Shown: piece after piece, positions 42,914 to 57,640 of the stretch
Position numbering within the stretch: position 1 is the stretch's first letter
Layout: every line of letters starts with the position of its first letter
DNA from: Styela clava
Lineage: Eukaryota > Chordata > Ascidiacea > Stolidobranchia > Styelidae
Assembly: GCF_964204865.1 (NCBI RefSeq)
Contig: NC_135257.1
Coordinates: 6,966,151-7,030,150, forward strand
Length of the DNA: 64,000 bases
Direction: 5' to 3'
The notes under the pieces: model-generated
The model's database searches: none
What the model saw: only the letters and a program-made list of their open reading frames with translations
What the model was told of the DNA's origin: nothing
Program-made: the position numbers and the translations under genes

Positions 42914-45900
42914 CAGTGGCGGCGCGTGGTCATTTTGACAACCGGGGCAAGCTACTGCGGGACCAAGTCACCCCCATCTACGGGGACAGGATGAGCGCTG
43001 TAAGTTCTCCCATCATTTTATGAGTATAAAAACCATTCCATCGGTAACAACCAATCGGCAAAAGCGACAATTTTTAACGATAAGAAAGTGTCTTCAAAAC
43101 CGGTCCAAGTCAGGGGATTAATAAATATAGACATAGTTTATTTTGAAACCTCTTTCAAAAGGAAAGGCAATATTAACCCAGATAAATACAATGACATATT
43201 AAAAGAAACTTCGGGAAAGCAGACAAAACCTAAAATAAGGTTTAAAACGTTACTATGAAGAAAGGAAAGCTAATGCAAAGATAAGGACATGCGGCGCTCA
43301 CTCATAGATATATATGCTGCTAGACTTCTACTGCTTGAACATATATGCAACACGCCGCGGTTTCTTGGAAGCAAAATGCTCAATAACGCGCTGATTAAAG
43401 TCATGCATCCCAGAAATAACGTCTCTGTGAATGGATAAAACAGCCAAGGAATTTAATCTATCTTGCTTCATTGTGTTTCTGAGATACGTTTTAATACGCT
43501 TCAGCGTGCTGAATGTTCGCCCTGCGTCGGCGGAAGAAATAGGCGTCGTCAAAATGATGTCCAGAAATTTTGCAGACGCCGCAAAGGTAGTTACTAGAGT
43601 GTTATCTATGAGGAACCCATAGAGCGCGCAAGTTGATGTGATGTTCAAAAAAGTTTGATTGGTGTATATACATCGCAATTCATTTTCCAATTTACCCACG
43701 TTTATCATGGGGTAAAATTTGGAGACAGTAGCCAACAAATGGATGGGAAATTGACGTGCAAATTTTGAAAAATTTTTGGGGTTCATCAAAGAGAACGCGG
43801 CAAGGTGTTCAGTGCGCAGACGATCGCCTATTTGATTCACCAGAGTGTCACAGCATTCCTTTGCAGACAAAATCAAACGCTGCGTTGTTTGCCCGCGGCG
43901 TAAAGAAGCACTCCATGTGTCGTCGTATTTTATTGTTTTCCGGATACGAGATACAGCATCGCAGAAGTCTGAAATACACGACTGCACAGACGCTCCATCC
44001 ATTAGCCTTGACTGCAATGCGCCGTATAATACATCCACGTGATAGAATATTGTGGAGAAAAAAGCGAGAAAAAATGAAAACTCACCATCTTCTAGCAGAC
44101 GCTTTAGACCTGCCGCCTCCCTCACAGAGCGTTCGTCCCAAACCGGAGAGCTCTGAATGCCATTGAAACACTCAATGAGCTCAGACCTAATTTCGGACAC
44201 GCCCTGCACCACGCGTGATTGGAAGTTCCAACGTGTTGGTGCACAAGCTGGGAGACGGCGGCTACATATCTGGCGAAGGAGGTCAGAGCGCTTCGGCGAA
44301 ACGGAAAAAAATGAAGAAAACCCCGAAACATTTGCAAAAAATATACGGGCGAGAGGGGTATCAAGACACATATTTTTAACAACGAGGTTAAATTGGTGTG
44401 CATAACAATGTAAAAAATGCGCATGAGGAAAATCTTCTTTTATATAAACTTGAACATCATGTTTCGACCCACTCATGACTGCCGCGCCGTCATAAGTTTG
44501 AGCTATCAATTTTGACTTCGCGTTGTAAGGCTGTAACACTTCTTTCAGTACAGCCGATATCCCGCAAGCCGTGCGATCAACGATTGGTACAAAGCTGTGA
44601 AATCTCTCGGTAGGTTTACCATCTTTCACAAACCGAAAAATCACAGCCAGTTGGGAAACGCACGTGATGTCAGTTGTCTCGTCAGACTGAATCGAAAGGA
44701 ACTGGCAATTCTCAATTTCCAGAGCCAAATGTTGTAAATAAATTTTATACATTGAGTCTAGCAAATCATTTTGGATATCCTTAGATGTCCCTTTCGAAAC
44801 AGTTGCGGCATCAAGATGATCTCTCAATACTGTATCTAGGGATGAGGTGTATTCCACCATATCCAAAAATACCCCTCTATTAGAAGAGCCAGCCCGTTCA
44901 TCGTGCCCACGGAGGGACAGCTCGTGACAACCAATGAACTTCAAAACATTTATCAATCGACCGAGAACATGGCGGTTTTTCTCGACGTTTTGGTTGTGCC
45001 GACGAATAGAAACCGCGCGTCCTTCATCCAACTGTGCTGCAATATTAACATTTCCGAATGTTCGGTATTTTACTGCATTGTCCAGATGCTCCATAGAAGA
45101 TTGATGATCCCTGGCACGCTCGGAAAGATGTTTAAGATCTCTAAAACCAAATTTACACCAACGTGAGTCACGGGCGCTAGCAAAAATAGGCAATAAATGC
45201 AAAAAAGTGCATTTTTGTCCTCGCTGTAACACAACCATTCGTGTTTTTTATACCAAGTTTCTGCGCAGAATGTACGCCGACGCTTTCCTCCGTCATGGGA
45301 TTGTTCCAGTGAACAATTTTTTGGTTGATAAGGCCTAAGACGTTGTACCTCTAATTTTTGTTCCAGCGGCAGCTGCGAAAACGGAGTGCGAAGTAGTGCA
45401 TCAACCTTATTCATTATGAGGTCTAAGGCTAAGAAATGCGAAGCCGGAAAGAAGTGAGGAGCTCAAAAGGAATGTGGAAAATCGAAAGCAAATGGACTAA
45501 AGGTCTCTAACTGATTCAAATAGCGAAACAAGCGACAAAAACGAAGGCGAGGAAACTATCAACTCTTCGAGCAACCAACGAACGAGAAGGAATGCGTGAA
45601 TATGTCAACACGTTGTTGTAAGAAACGTCGGCATTGTGTCGTCATAATTTCGGGGCTAGCCCCGATGATTTAGTAAAAGAAACAGAAAACAAACGAGACA
45701 AACGCGGCGAGTGGAAGATAAAAGAGAGAATACGATATACAATGAGCAACCGGGGCAAAATCGGCGTCGCCCCGTCGACGTTCGGCGAAGGCTTTGCGAG
45801 CGAAAAATGAACCATGTCGGGAGAATATGGCTAGCGTAGACAGTCTGTGCAACCGATATTGAGGTATTTTTCGAATATTTTTTATTATACCGAAAAAACA

Positions 45901-45954
45901 ACCGGGGCATTGCCCCGGTTGGCCCTATTGACGCGCCGCCACTGTGAAAGGCCA
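42914..45954. mobile_element. 3-kb hAT-family DNA transposon
   Basis: Terminal inverted repeats are CAGTGGCGGCGCGT on the left and ACGCGCCGCCACTG on the right, perfect over 14 bp. AAAGGCC occurs beside both ends and may be the remains of an 8-bp duplication. The element contains one transposase gene on the minus strand. GC-rich stretches near both ends contain CCGGGGCA-type hairpins. Confidence 0.85.
43328..45414 (-). pseudogene. hAT transposase, ZMYM1/TTF-zinc-finger type, one frameshift
   Basis: The N-terminal part (from 45414) carries a TTF-type zinc finger: RRRTFCAETWYKKHEWLCYS and the following FCIYC. The frame then shifts at a CTATTTTTGC run near 45184-45193. The second part (45238-43328) continues with ASARDSRWCKFGFRDL and a DUF4371-like region. 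The presumed catalytic acids are in SDETTDIT and TYDGAAVMSG. The C-terminal hAT dimerisation region has SSADAGRTFSTLKRIKTYLR. Joined, the protein would be about 700 residues. It resembles ZMYM1-like transposases seen in many invertebrates. Everything except this single break is open, so the copy is young or the break is an assembly error. Confidence 0.88.
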
Positions 45955-46107
45955 CATAAATTTTTGAAATAAATAAGCAAACATACTAGAGAAAAATACA
46001 ATCTTTAATCAAGTAGTTTATAAGAAAAGTGATTTTCCACAAAAAGGAGGAAACGAAATACTAACATGATGATCAACAACCATGAGCAAAATAACACAAT
46101 CCATAGT

Positions 46108-46597
46108 TAGGGTTACCATATTTTTGTGACTTCAAATCGGGACGCCTAGAAAGACAACGACCCCTTAGCCGTGATTTTATCACTTCACATTTTCCGATTT
46201 TACTACATAAGCCTACATTTAAAGCTGTCTCGGCTGTCTTTATTGACCATATTGTTATCGAAATTTCATGCGCATATTCTCCGTCCAAATATCGGGTTCC
46301 GTTCGAAAAATAGAAAGGAATTGACGTTAACGATACCGGTATAAATAATTCGAATTTAGACTAATTAGTATTGATTTTACATGCGATACGTCATCCATCA
46401 ATGGGAATCAGCGGGAAACGAACGCATTCACCTTCAGTATGTAGGCTAGCGCTGCGCTAAACAGAAACAACAGTAACGAGAACATGTTTGTGTATCATGT
46501 TGGAAAAGCGAGACTTTCGGCTGACTTATCGGGACGGCGGGACAAAACGCTGAAAAGCGGGACTGTCCCGCCTAAAGCGGGACATATGGTAAGCCTA
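46108..46597. mobile_element. hAT MITE with perfect 8-bp duplication (TTACCATA family, copy 1)
   Basis: The ends are TAGGGTTACCATA and, inverted, TAGGCTTACCATA. The duplication TCCATAGT is exact on both sides. GC-rich GCGGGAC motifs lie near both ends. It is 490 bp and non-coding. Confidence 0.85.
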
Positions 46598-47558
46598 TCC
46601 ATAGTACCATTTTGTGTCCTAGAGAGAAAACTGGAGCCCACCGTGCGCGAACGATGTCACTTGAAGCAATTCACAACCAACATTCAGCCCGCCTCAGACG
46701 TTATTCTTCGCCTAAACAAGCTTCCATAAAGCAAGAACTCCAAACTAGATCTAAATCTAAGAAAAAAGATCGAAACAGCTTCGGTCATATTACTGAAAGA
46801 AAACACATTGGTACTCACAGACTTTAGCCTTCGCGGATATTTCACCTATGGACATTTGTACTCCAAATGGTACTACACGGGAAAGAGGAGATATCCTCAA
46901 ATCGTTACGCTTGGGAGCACTGTGCTTACGCGCGAATACAGATGAAAACGAGGGCAATGTTCAAATACTATGCGGACACGAAAGTCCAATATCTAACCCT
47001 TGGAAATGTGCCGAGCACTGAATTCGTACTTCTAATTACCCTGCGTGGGTTCGAACTTCCCGAGGTATAAATAGGTGAGAGGTTCACGTCACCACTGGTC
47101 GGTTCGACTTTCACCACCATCAAGTTCATGCATCTGGATCAAACTGGCGAACTAATGCAGACAAGCACTGGTAATCAAACGAGAAGCCGTGGTTCGCCAA
47201 CGATTGGGCGGTTGTCTTAGCTCTTCCAACTCAGCCCCCGGATAAATATGTAAATCCCATCCTAAGGTCAAATGTCACCATTCAAGTCAAAAGAAACAGA
47301 GGAAAGCACATAACCTTATGAAACTATATCAATGAATAGAATCAGGCGGGCGACGTTCATCTGCTAGGCCTTGCTTCCAGAAAAATTGTATACCTTGTAT
47401 TATTATTCCAATACTGGAAAAAAAAGCATCTAAACGATATTATAACGATCAGTAGAGGTTGCGCGAGACTAACTCCCAATCCTTTCTCTATGCCTTTGCG
47501 CTAGTGGATCCGTATGCATGTAATGCAAGGATGCTGTAGCAGGAATAAAAAAAAAATA
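46598..47558. other. Intergenic stretch, no gene seen
   Basis: About 1 kb. A GGGTTCGAACTTCC at 47046 resembles a Pol III B box, but no tRNA fold or A box is evident. No coding sequence was recognised. Confidence 0.45.
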
Positions 47559-47774
47559 ATATGCAATCCAAGAGTCCTGCTGCACACTAACACAAATATA
47601 TTTCTGTAACGTTTCGTCTGACCAAAATCAGACTTCCTCAGACAAGCAGTTTACAACAATCAAAACTGCTCAACTGTTGTAAACTGCTTGTCTGAGGAAG
47701 TCTGATTTTGGTCAGACGAAACGTTACAGAAATATATTTGTGTTAGTGTGCAGCAGGACTCTTGATTTGCATAT
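47559..47774. repeat. Near-perfect 100-bp-arm palindrome with hammerhead-like core
   Basis: The arms at 47559-47658 and 47675-47774 are reverse complements at 98 of 100 positions, around a 16-nt loop. In the right arm on the plus strand, CTGAGGA (47692-47698) is followed by a 6-bp stem, GTCTGA/TCAGAC with TTTTGG loop (47700-47717), then GAAA (47718-47721). This is the core order of a hammerhead ribozyme with one extra A. A single-arm relative lies at 60843. The structure may be two Penelope-like element ends in inverted orientation. Confidence 0.85.
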
Positions 47775-48130
47775 AAACGATATTATATAGAGATCTTAGA
47801 ACGGTCGAGTCAAAACGTCACAGAAATGAATTCAAAATCACAAATGAGACGCATATAAAATAATAAGACAGAAAATAGTTGATCAACAATATATCAGGCC
47901 TAGATGTGTATTCTTTCAAAATGCAAATTTCACTCATCAGCAGTAGCAACAGAAAAAAATAGATCATGAACTTTTCTGCTTCCATTTTGAAGTAGCTTAT
48001 CCACAGTGATATATTAAAACACTTTTAATGCAATCTATTGCTCTCTCAAGACTCCTCGATTTAGAAACATTTTTGTTGGTCTTCAAACATCATATCATAT
48101 CAGCCACAATGCTGATGTTAAATTGAAGAT

Positions 48131-53309
<5,179 letters not shown>

Positions 53310-53346
53310 ATTGTTAGCATACTTACCAATTTTTAGGTATTTTGGT

Positions 53347-53352
53347 GCTGAA
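53347..53352 (-). promoter_or_regulatory. CDK7: Splice acceptor upstream of CDK7 start
   Basis: On the minus strand CACTGTTTTTCAG ends just before 53347, with a T-rich tract. It lies 38 nt before the ATG at 53309. A donor-like GGTAAGTATG lies between it and the ATG. Confidence 0.5.
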
Positions 53353-53734
53353 AAACAGTGATTTGCAAGAAAAAAAATGTTAACAAAAAAAAATTATTTA
53401 TACCAGATTTGATAATTTTTACGCTTTGTTGTTACTAATTATTTCTCACGAATTGAATAATCAGATATTAATTTATCAGAGATAGCCTACACGATGTACT
53501 TCGAACATCAGAACATAAATGTAAGAGATAATTCATATAATAAAGCAAGAAATAATTCATTATTTTGAACATTAATTCAAATCTTACATTTTGAAATATT
53601 TGCTATCTAAATTTATCAAAGGAACAAATTCCATGTTATAGATATGGAATAAGAACCATACATTACAAAATACCAATTCAACCTTTCAGACTCTCAGTGT
53701 TGTTATTTATGATAATTTTGAATATAAATAGAAT

Positions 53735-54433
53735 TCAACTGTCATCATGACTCTTATTACGCAAATGTCTTCTGTTTTTTTTATTAATAGATTTAAATTG
53801 ATGTTTTCCACTTGAAGATGAAGAGGCATCATCATTGTCAACAGGGTTGAGTCTTGAAATTGAATCATCTAATTTTGCTGCTATTTCACTAGCAAATTCG
53901 GCAGCTGAGATATTTTCTTCTAAATGATCAAGTTCAACTTTATCGCACAGAATTTCATCACTATTTATATTCGGTTTCGAGTCTGTTTTCCTCTTATTTT
54001 CATTCGGCACACCAGCTGCATGCTCTGGCATTTTAAAAACGTGCTGTTTCGATGTAACAGAGCATTCATTTTCCAGTGATGTAGAATCTTCTTTATTACT
54101 TAGTTCACGTAAAAATTGGAAAGCAATTTGTGTATTGCTTTTATTGTCACTCAGCTCTGTATCCCTCAAGCTGTATTTTGTATAACGAGATGGATTGACT
54201 AAGAAGTCAGGCTTGGGAGGCTTTATCAGAGCTTTAGATTTATTGTTGCTGACTTTTTTAATCCTGCAATCATTGTCATCTTGTTCACTATCATCAGATT
54301 CAATCGCACTATCTGAAGATATCATGTTAGAGGCTGAAGAATCAATTCCAGAAAAAATTTCATGCATTTTGGATGCAAAAACAGGATTTTCGCATGAAAT
54401 CGTGAATCCTGGACTTTTTTCATCAGTATCCAT
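53735..54433 (-). CDS. TSSC4: TSSC4-like U5 snRNP assembly factor
   Basis: TSSC4 binds PRPF8/U5 snRNP intermediates and helps tri-snRNP assembly in the nucleus. This single-exon frame gives 232 residues. Residues ~8-25 (ENPVFASKMHEIFSGIDSS) align with the conserved F..R..IFD.L segment of TSSC4. PDFLVNPSRYTKYSLRDTEL corresponds to the hallmark PDYVAHPERWTKYSLEDV. The C-terminal NRRHLRNKSHDD parallels the human RDHFRNKSSSPED. The rest is acidic and probably disordered. The start is the ATG at 54433: an in-frame upstream GTG at 54442 is the first base after a splice acceptor. It lies 178 nt after HAUS4 and 426 nt before CDK7 on the same strand. Confidence 0.78.
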   Translation of the reverse strand: MDTDEKSPGFTISCENPVFASKMHEIFSGIDSSASNMISSDSAIESDDSEQDDNDCRIKKVSNNKSKALIKPPKPDFLVNPSRYTKYSLRDTELSDNKSNTQIAFQFLRELSNKEDSTSLENECSVTSKQHVFKMPEHAAGVPNENKRKTDSKPNINSDEILCDKVELDHLEENISAAEFASEIAAKLDDSISRLNPVDNDDASSSSSGKHQFKSINKKNRRHLRNKSHDDS

Positions 54434-54441
54434 AGTTGCCA

Positions 54442-54447
54442 CCTGAA
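54442..54447 (-). promoter_or_regulatory. TSSC4: Splice acceptor 9 nt upstream of TSSC4 start
   Basis: On the minus strand TACTTTCAG ends just before 54442, leaving only nine nucleotides before the ATG. Its place between two same-strand genes fits trans-splicing in a polycistronic transcript. Confidence 0.55.
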
Positions 54448-54619
54448 AGTACTTAGGATCAAATTACCATAAATCTAAAAACAGAAAAAAATTAAAAAAA
54501 CTTTTCCATCAAATTATGCACCAAAAAAAAAAAACGATTTACCATTTAATTTGTTGCTTATCAATTAAAAAATCAAAAATATGAAACTTTCATTTGTTAT
54601 AAAACCAAAACCAATTAAT

Positions 54620-55546
54620 CTAATGTAATTTATTCAAGGCCCATGTACGTCGTTCAATATCTTCTTGTAATTGATTGTATTCATTCACAATAACATTAAA
54701 TGAGTCCCCAAGGTTTCTAAACTCAGTGAGTTGCTGCTCAATGGCAACAATCTCTTGATGATTATTTCTTTTACGTTTCAATAATTCTGACCTAACTGAT
54801 TGCAATGCAATAATGCTATCTCGAGTATAAACAGATTTTTGTAATTTTACAGTCATTGAAGAAATTTTTAAAGACAGAGCTTCACAGCGTGAAAGTAAAT
54901 TAGAAAAGTGTTCATCATCTCTTTTAGGTTGTAATATTAATCTATATTTTTCAATAACTTTCATAAGATATTCCGCAGATTCCAATATTTCTTTAGCACA
55001 TGAGTTATATAGTTGCTTTTCAGTTCGTTGGGAATCTGCAATCTCTTGCCTACGCATTTGTAATTTTTTCTTGTCTTGACGAATTATTTCCCCAAGTTTA
55101 ATTGTTCTGGCATTTTGTATTTTAGATGATGAATTTTCAATTGAATTTATAGAATCATGGTAACCTAGCAGTCTTTCACATGTTGATTTGACATCTGTCT
55201 CTACTAGAGAAATCAATTCCTTTTTTAGATCCGGATTTAATGGTTTCTCTTGAGATGTGGAACATTTTTGGCTACAATAATTGACTTCTGCCTGAGTTAC
55301 TTTCTCGACAATTTCATCAAATTTGTTACTACCAGATTCTTGCAATTGTACATTCTCGAGTGCATTGTGAAGTGCGGTATATAAAACATTAAGTCCCAAC
55401 CAATTCATTTTTTCTTTTTTCCAAGTGGCTTCTACTTCCATAAATTCATCTTTTAAATTTCTCTTTGTCTCCTTATCATCAGATTGTGAATTTTCACACA
55501 AATAAGCTTCAAAATTCAAAACATCATTAGAACCATTTGCAGACAT
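54620..55546 (-). CDS. HAUS4: HAUS augmin-like complex subunit 4
   Basis: HAUS4 is a coiled-coil subunit of augmin, which recruits gamma-tubulin to spindle microtubules. This single-exon frame gives 308 residues (human about 363), mostly predicted helix or coiled coil. The N-terminal ATWKKEKMNWLGLNVLYTAL matches the human KEVRLHKTTWLRSEIL region. The C-terminal VNEYNQLQEDIERRTWALNK matches the human VKEYTVLKQATENKRWALQE. The N-terminus is shorter than in vertebrates. An acceptor-like TTTTCAG leaves 31 nt before the ATG, and an out-of-frame ATG lies in that leader. AATAAA at 54634-54629 overlaps the final Asn-Lys codons, so the 3' UTR may be very short. It is the first of three same-strand genes. 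Confidence 0.78.
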   Translation of the reverse strand: MSANGSNDVLNFEAYLCENSQSDDKETKRNLKDEFMEVEATWKKEKMNWLGLNVLYTALHNALENVQLQESGSNKFDEIVEKVTQAEVNYCSQKCSTSQEKPLNPDLKKELISLVETDVKSTCERLLGYHDSINSIENSSSKIQNARTIKLGEIIRQDKKKLQMRRQEIADSQRTEKQLYNSCAKEILESAEYLMKVIEKYRLILQPKRDDEHFSNLLSRCEALSLKISSMTVKLQKSVYTRDSIIALQSVRSELLKRKRNNHQEIVAIEQQLTEFRNLGDSFNVIVNEYNQLQEDIERRTWALNKLH

Positions 55547-55576
55547 AATATCGTAATGTATTGCATTTGGTAAAAT

Positions 55577-55582
55577 TCTGAA
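55577..55582 (-). promoter_or_regulatory. HAUS4: Splice acceptor upstream of HAUS4 start
   Basis: On the minus strand TTGTAATTTTCAG ends just before 55577, 31 nt upstream of the ATG at 55546. Confidence 0.5.
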
Positions 55583-56432
55583 AATTACAATATCAAGATG
55601 AAATTAGTGAATGTCTTCATTTATGACTGCCAGCCATTGTTGCAGTAGGCCTATTAGGCTACCCCTATTGCAGTAGGAGTAGATTGACTATAATATTGTA
55701 TGTAAATAATTCCAAATTATATGATCTATGTGTGTTCTTTTTATTTGTGTTGTAGACGAAAGATCGAAATAAAATTGTATTGTAGACTAAATTATCTTCA
55801 ATAAAAGTGATTGCGTTGGAACTTTTAGGTTCGCCCGTACTTTTATCAATTATAGGACGGAAATATTTGAATGAAATATTAATAATAAAATAACAGAACC
55901 GTCAACCCCTTTCCTTACTTTTACCTCGCGAATTACAAAAATTTTGATGCTCCCGCTTTGTTTTAATATCTGAACGTGAACATGAAAACTTCTAAACTCT
56001 TGAAAATTACCATTCAGTACGGTCAAAGGTCAACCATTTCCCAAGAGTGGAATTACCGTAACAGATCGTTTTGGACACGAAATGAATATATGGATCATTT
56101 TTAGTACTATTTAGGCCGTGAGGCCCTGGTGAACGCCTCGAAAATGAGTTTCGTAGCGCACATCTGGGAACCATTCTTTAGTTTTGTATGAAAATCAACA
56201 TGCTGAACTGCGAACGCATTACAGCTTATTCCCACTAACAAAAGTTGCACATTTTCTATAAGACATGCTTAAAAAATCCTGATGTAAAAATGGTTATAGG
56301 GGGATTCACCGAAAATTAATGCCCATAGGTTTACAAAGACACGACTAGAATCGTAAATATATACTACTACATAGAATTCATTAATTTTTATGAGACATTA
56401 TTCCCCGGAAAATCAGTAACAATAATTTACAA
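55583..56432. other. Upstream flank of the HAUS4-TSSC4-CDK7 cluster
   Basis: About 850 bp with no gene recognised. It probably includes the promoter of the cluster. Confidence 0.5.
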
Positions 56433-56553
56433 CAGGGGTCGGCAAACTTCATGTAGGCCTACTCGCGAGCCAAGTATAAGCATCTCCGGTAGCGCGCGGG
56501 CCGCATTATTTTCCGCTTGCAAACAATCGCCATATTAAAAGTTGGATCATGGG

Positions 56554-57179
56554 TAGGGTTACCATATTTTTTTGACTTCAAAGCGGGACGCCTCCTGTTA
56601 CAGTTTCCGATTTTACTACATAGGCCTACATTTAAGCCATCCCGGCTGTCTCCATTGACCATATATATTGTCATCGAGAGTTCATGCGCATATTATCTGT
56701 CTAAATATCGGGTTTAGTTCGAAAAATAGAAAAGAATAGACGCTAGCGATACAAATGATCCGAATTTAGATTTTCTTATGTACAGCAAAAGGAATAAAGA
56801 ATAATGAAATAGTCTGTCGTTTTCAAGCATTGAGAATTAACTTATTCGCCCAAGCATGCTTCTCTGTAGATAACATCTTAAAAAAAAACGTTGTTCAATG
56901 TTACATTCGCGTGAACATCCGAACAGGACCAATTAGAATTGATTTTACATGTGATACGTTCGCTAAAAATGTTAGCGGGAAACAACGAAACAAACAAAAT
57001 AACGCATGCACCCACAGTGAGTACGCTAGCGTTGCGCCACACCAGCAACAATATGTTCGTGTATTGCGCTAGATGGCTGAACGCAAAAGCGGGACTTTTG
57101 TCTGACTTGTCGGGACGGCGGGACAAGTCGCTAAAAAAGCGGGACTGTCCCGCCTAAAGCGGGACGTATGGTAAGCCTA
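56554..57179. mobile_element. hAT MITE with perfect 8-bp duplication (TTACCATA family, copy 2)
   Basis: The ends are TAGGGTTACCATA and, inverted, TAGGCTTACCATA, identical to the copy at 46108. ATCATGGG is duplicated exactly. It carries GCGGGAC motifs near the right end and is nested in the 4.4-kb element. Confidence 0.85.
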
Positions 57180-57538
57180 ATCATGGGGCACTTGCACCTT
57201 CTGTTACTGTGTTAAATTGGACGTGCATGTGGCATTTTTTAATATACTATCAAGCAATGCGATCAATGTGAATGACGATGTTACTTCTGTGTTATGGCCA
57301 AGCCGTCAAAATCAAATGCCAACTTTGTTGCCCCGCAGTACGTCGGCAAGCGAGTACGAAATTTATTCTTCGTGGCTCGCGCAGTGCTATTAGTCCGGCA
57401 GAGTCTGGCCTTAACATTCTTTTGGGACATAAAGTTTATTTTATTGTTTAGATATTATGTAGATGACATATATAATGATACCCAGGTGGGTGTGGAGTAT
57501 ATAATGTTGAGCAATTTTTAATGGATTTAATTGGATTT

Positions 57539-57640
57539 AAAGTATTCGTACCAAGATGACGCACATCCTGAACCCTAACATGGTAAACATACAATGTTTA
57601 GGTTGTGCGTCATCTTGGTACGAATACTTCAGGAGCGCCT
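57539..57640. repeat. Hairpin repeat related to family A ends
   Basis: The left AGTATTCGTACCAAGATGAC and right GTCATCTTGGTACGAATACT are perfect inverted arms around a ~30-bp loop. The right flank AGGAGCGCC continues as in a family A terminus. Confidence 0.75.

Noticed and set aside
43756..44166. 136-residue plus-strand open frame
   Set aside because: It is the antisense shadow of the hAT transposase.
47040..47070. tRNA-like GGGTTCGAACTTCC stretch
   Set aside because: It resembles a B box, but no acceptor stem, anticodon loop or A box could be assembled around it.
53310..53340. A 24-nt GTAAGT...CAG intron just before the CDK7 ATG
   Set aside because: It is too short for known animal introns. 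The GTAAGT is more likely a decoy.
54440..54442. GTG as the TSSC4 start codon
   Set aside because: It is the first codon after a splice acceptor. The ATG nine nucleotides later is the normal eukaryotic start.
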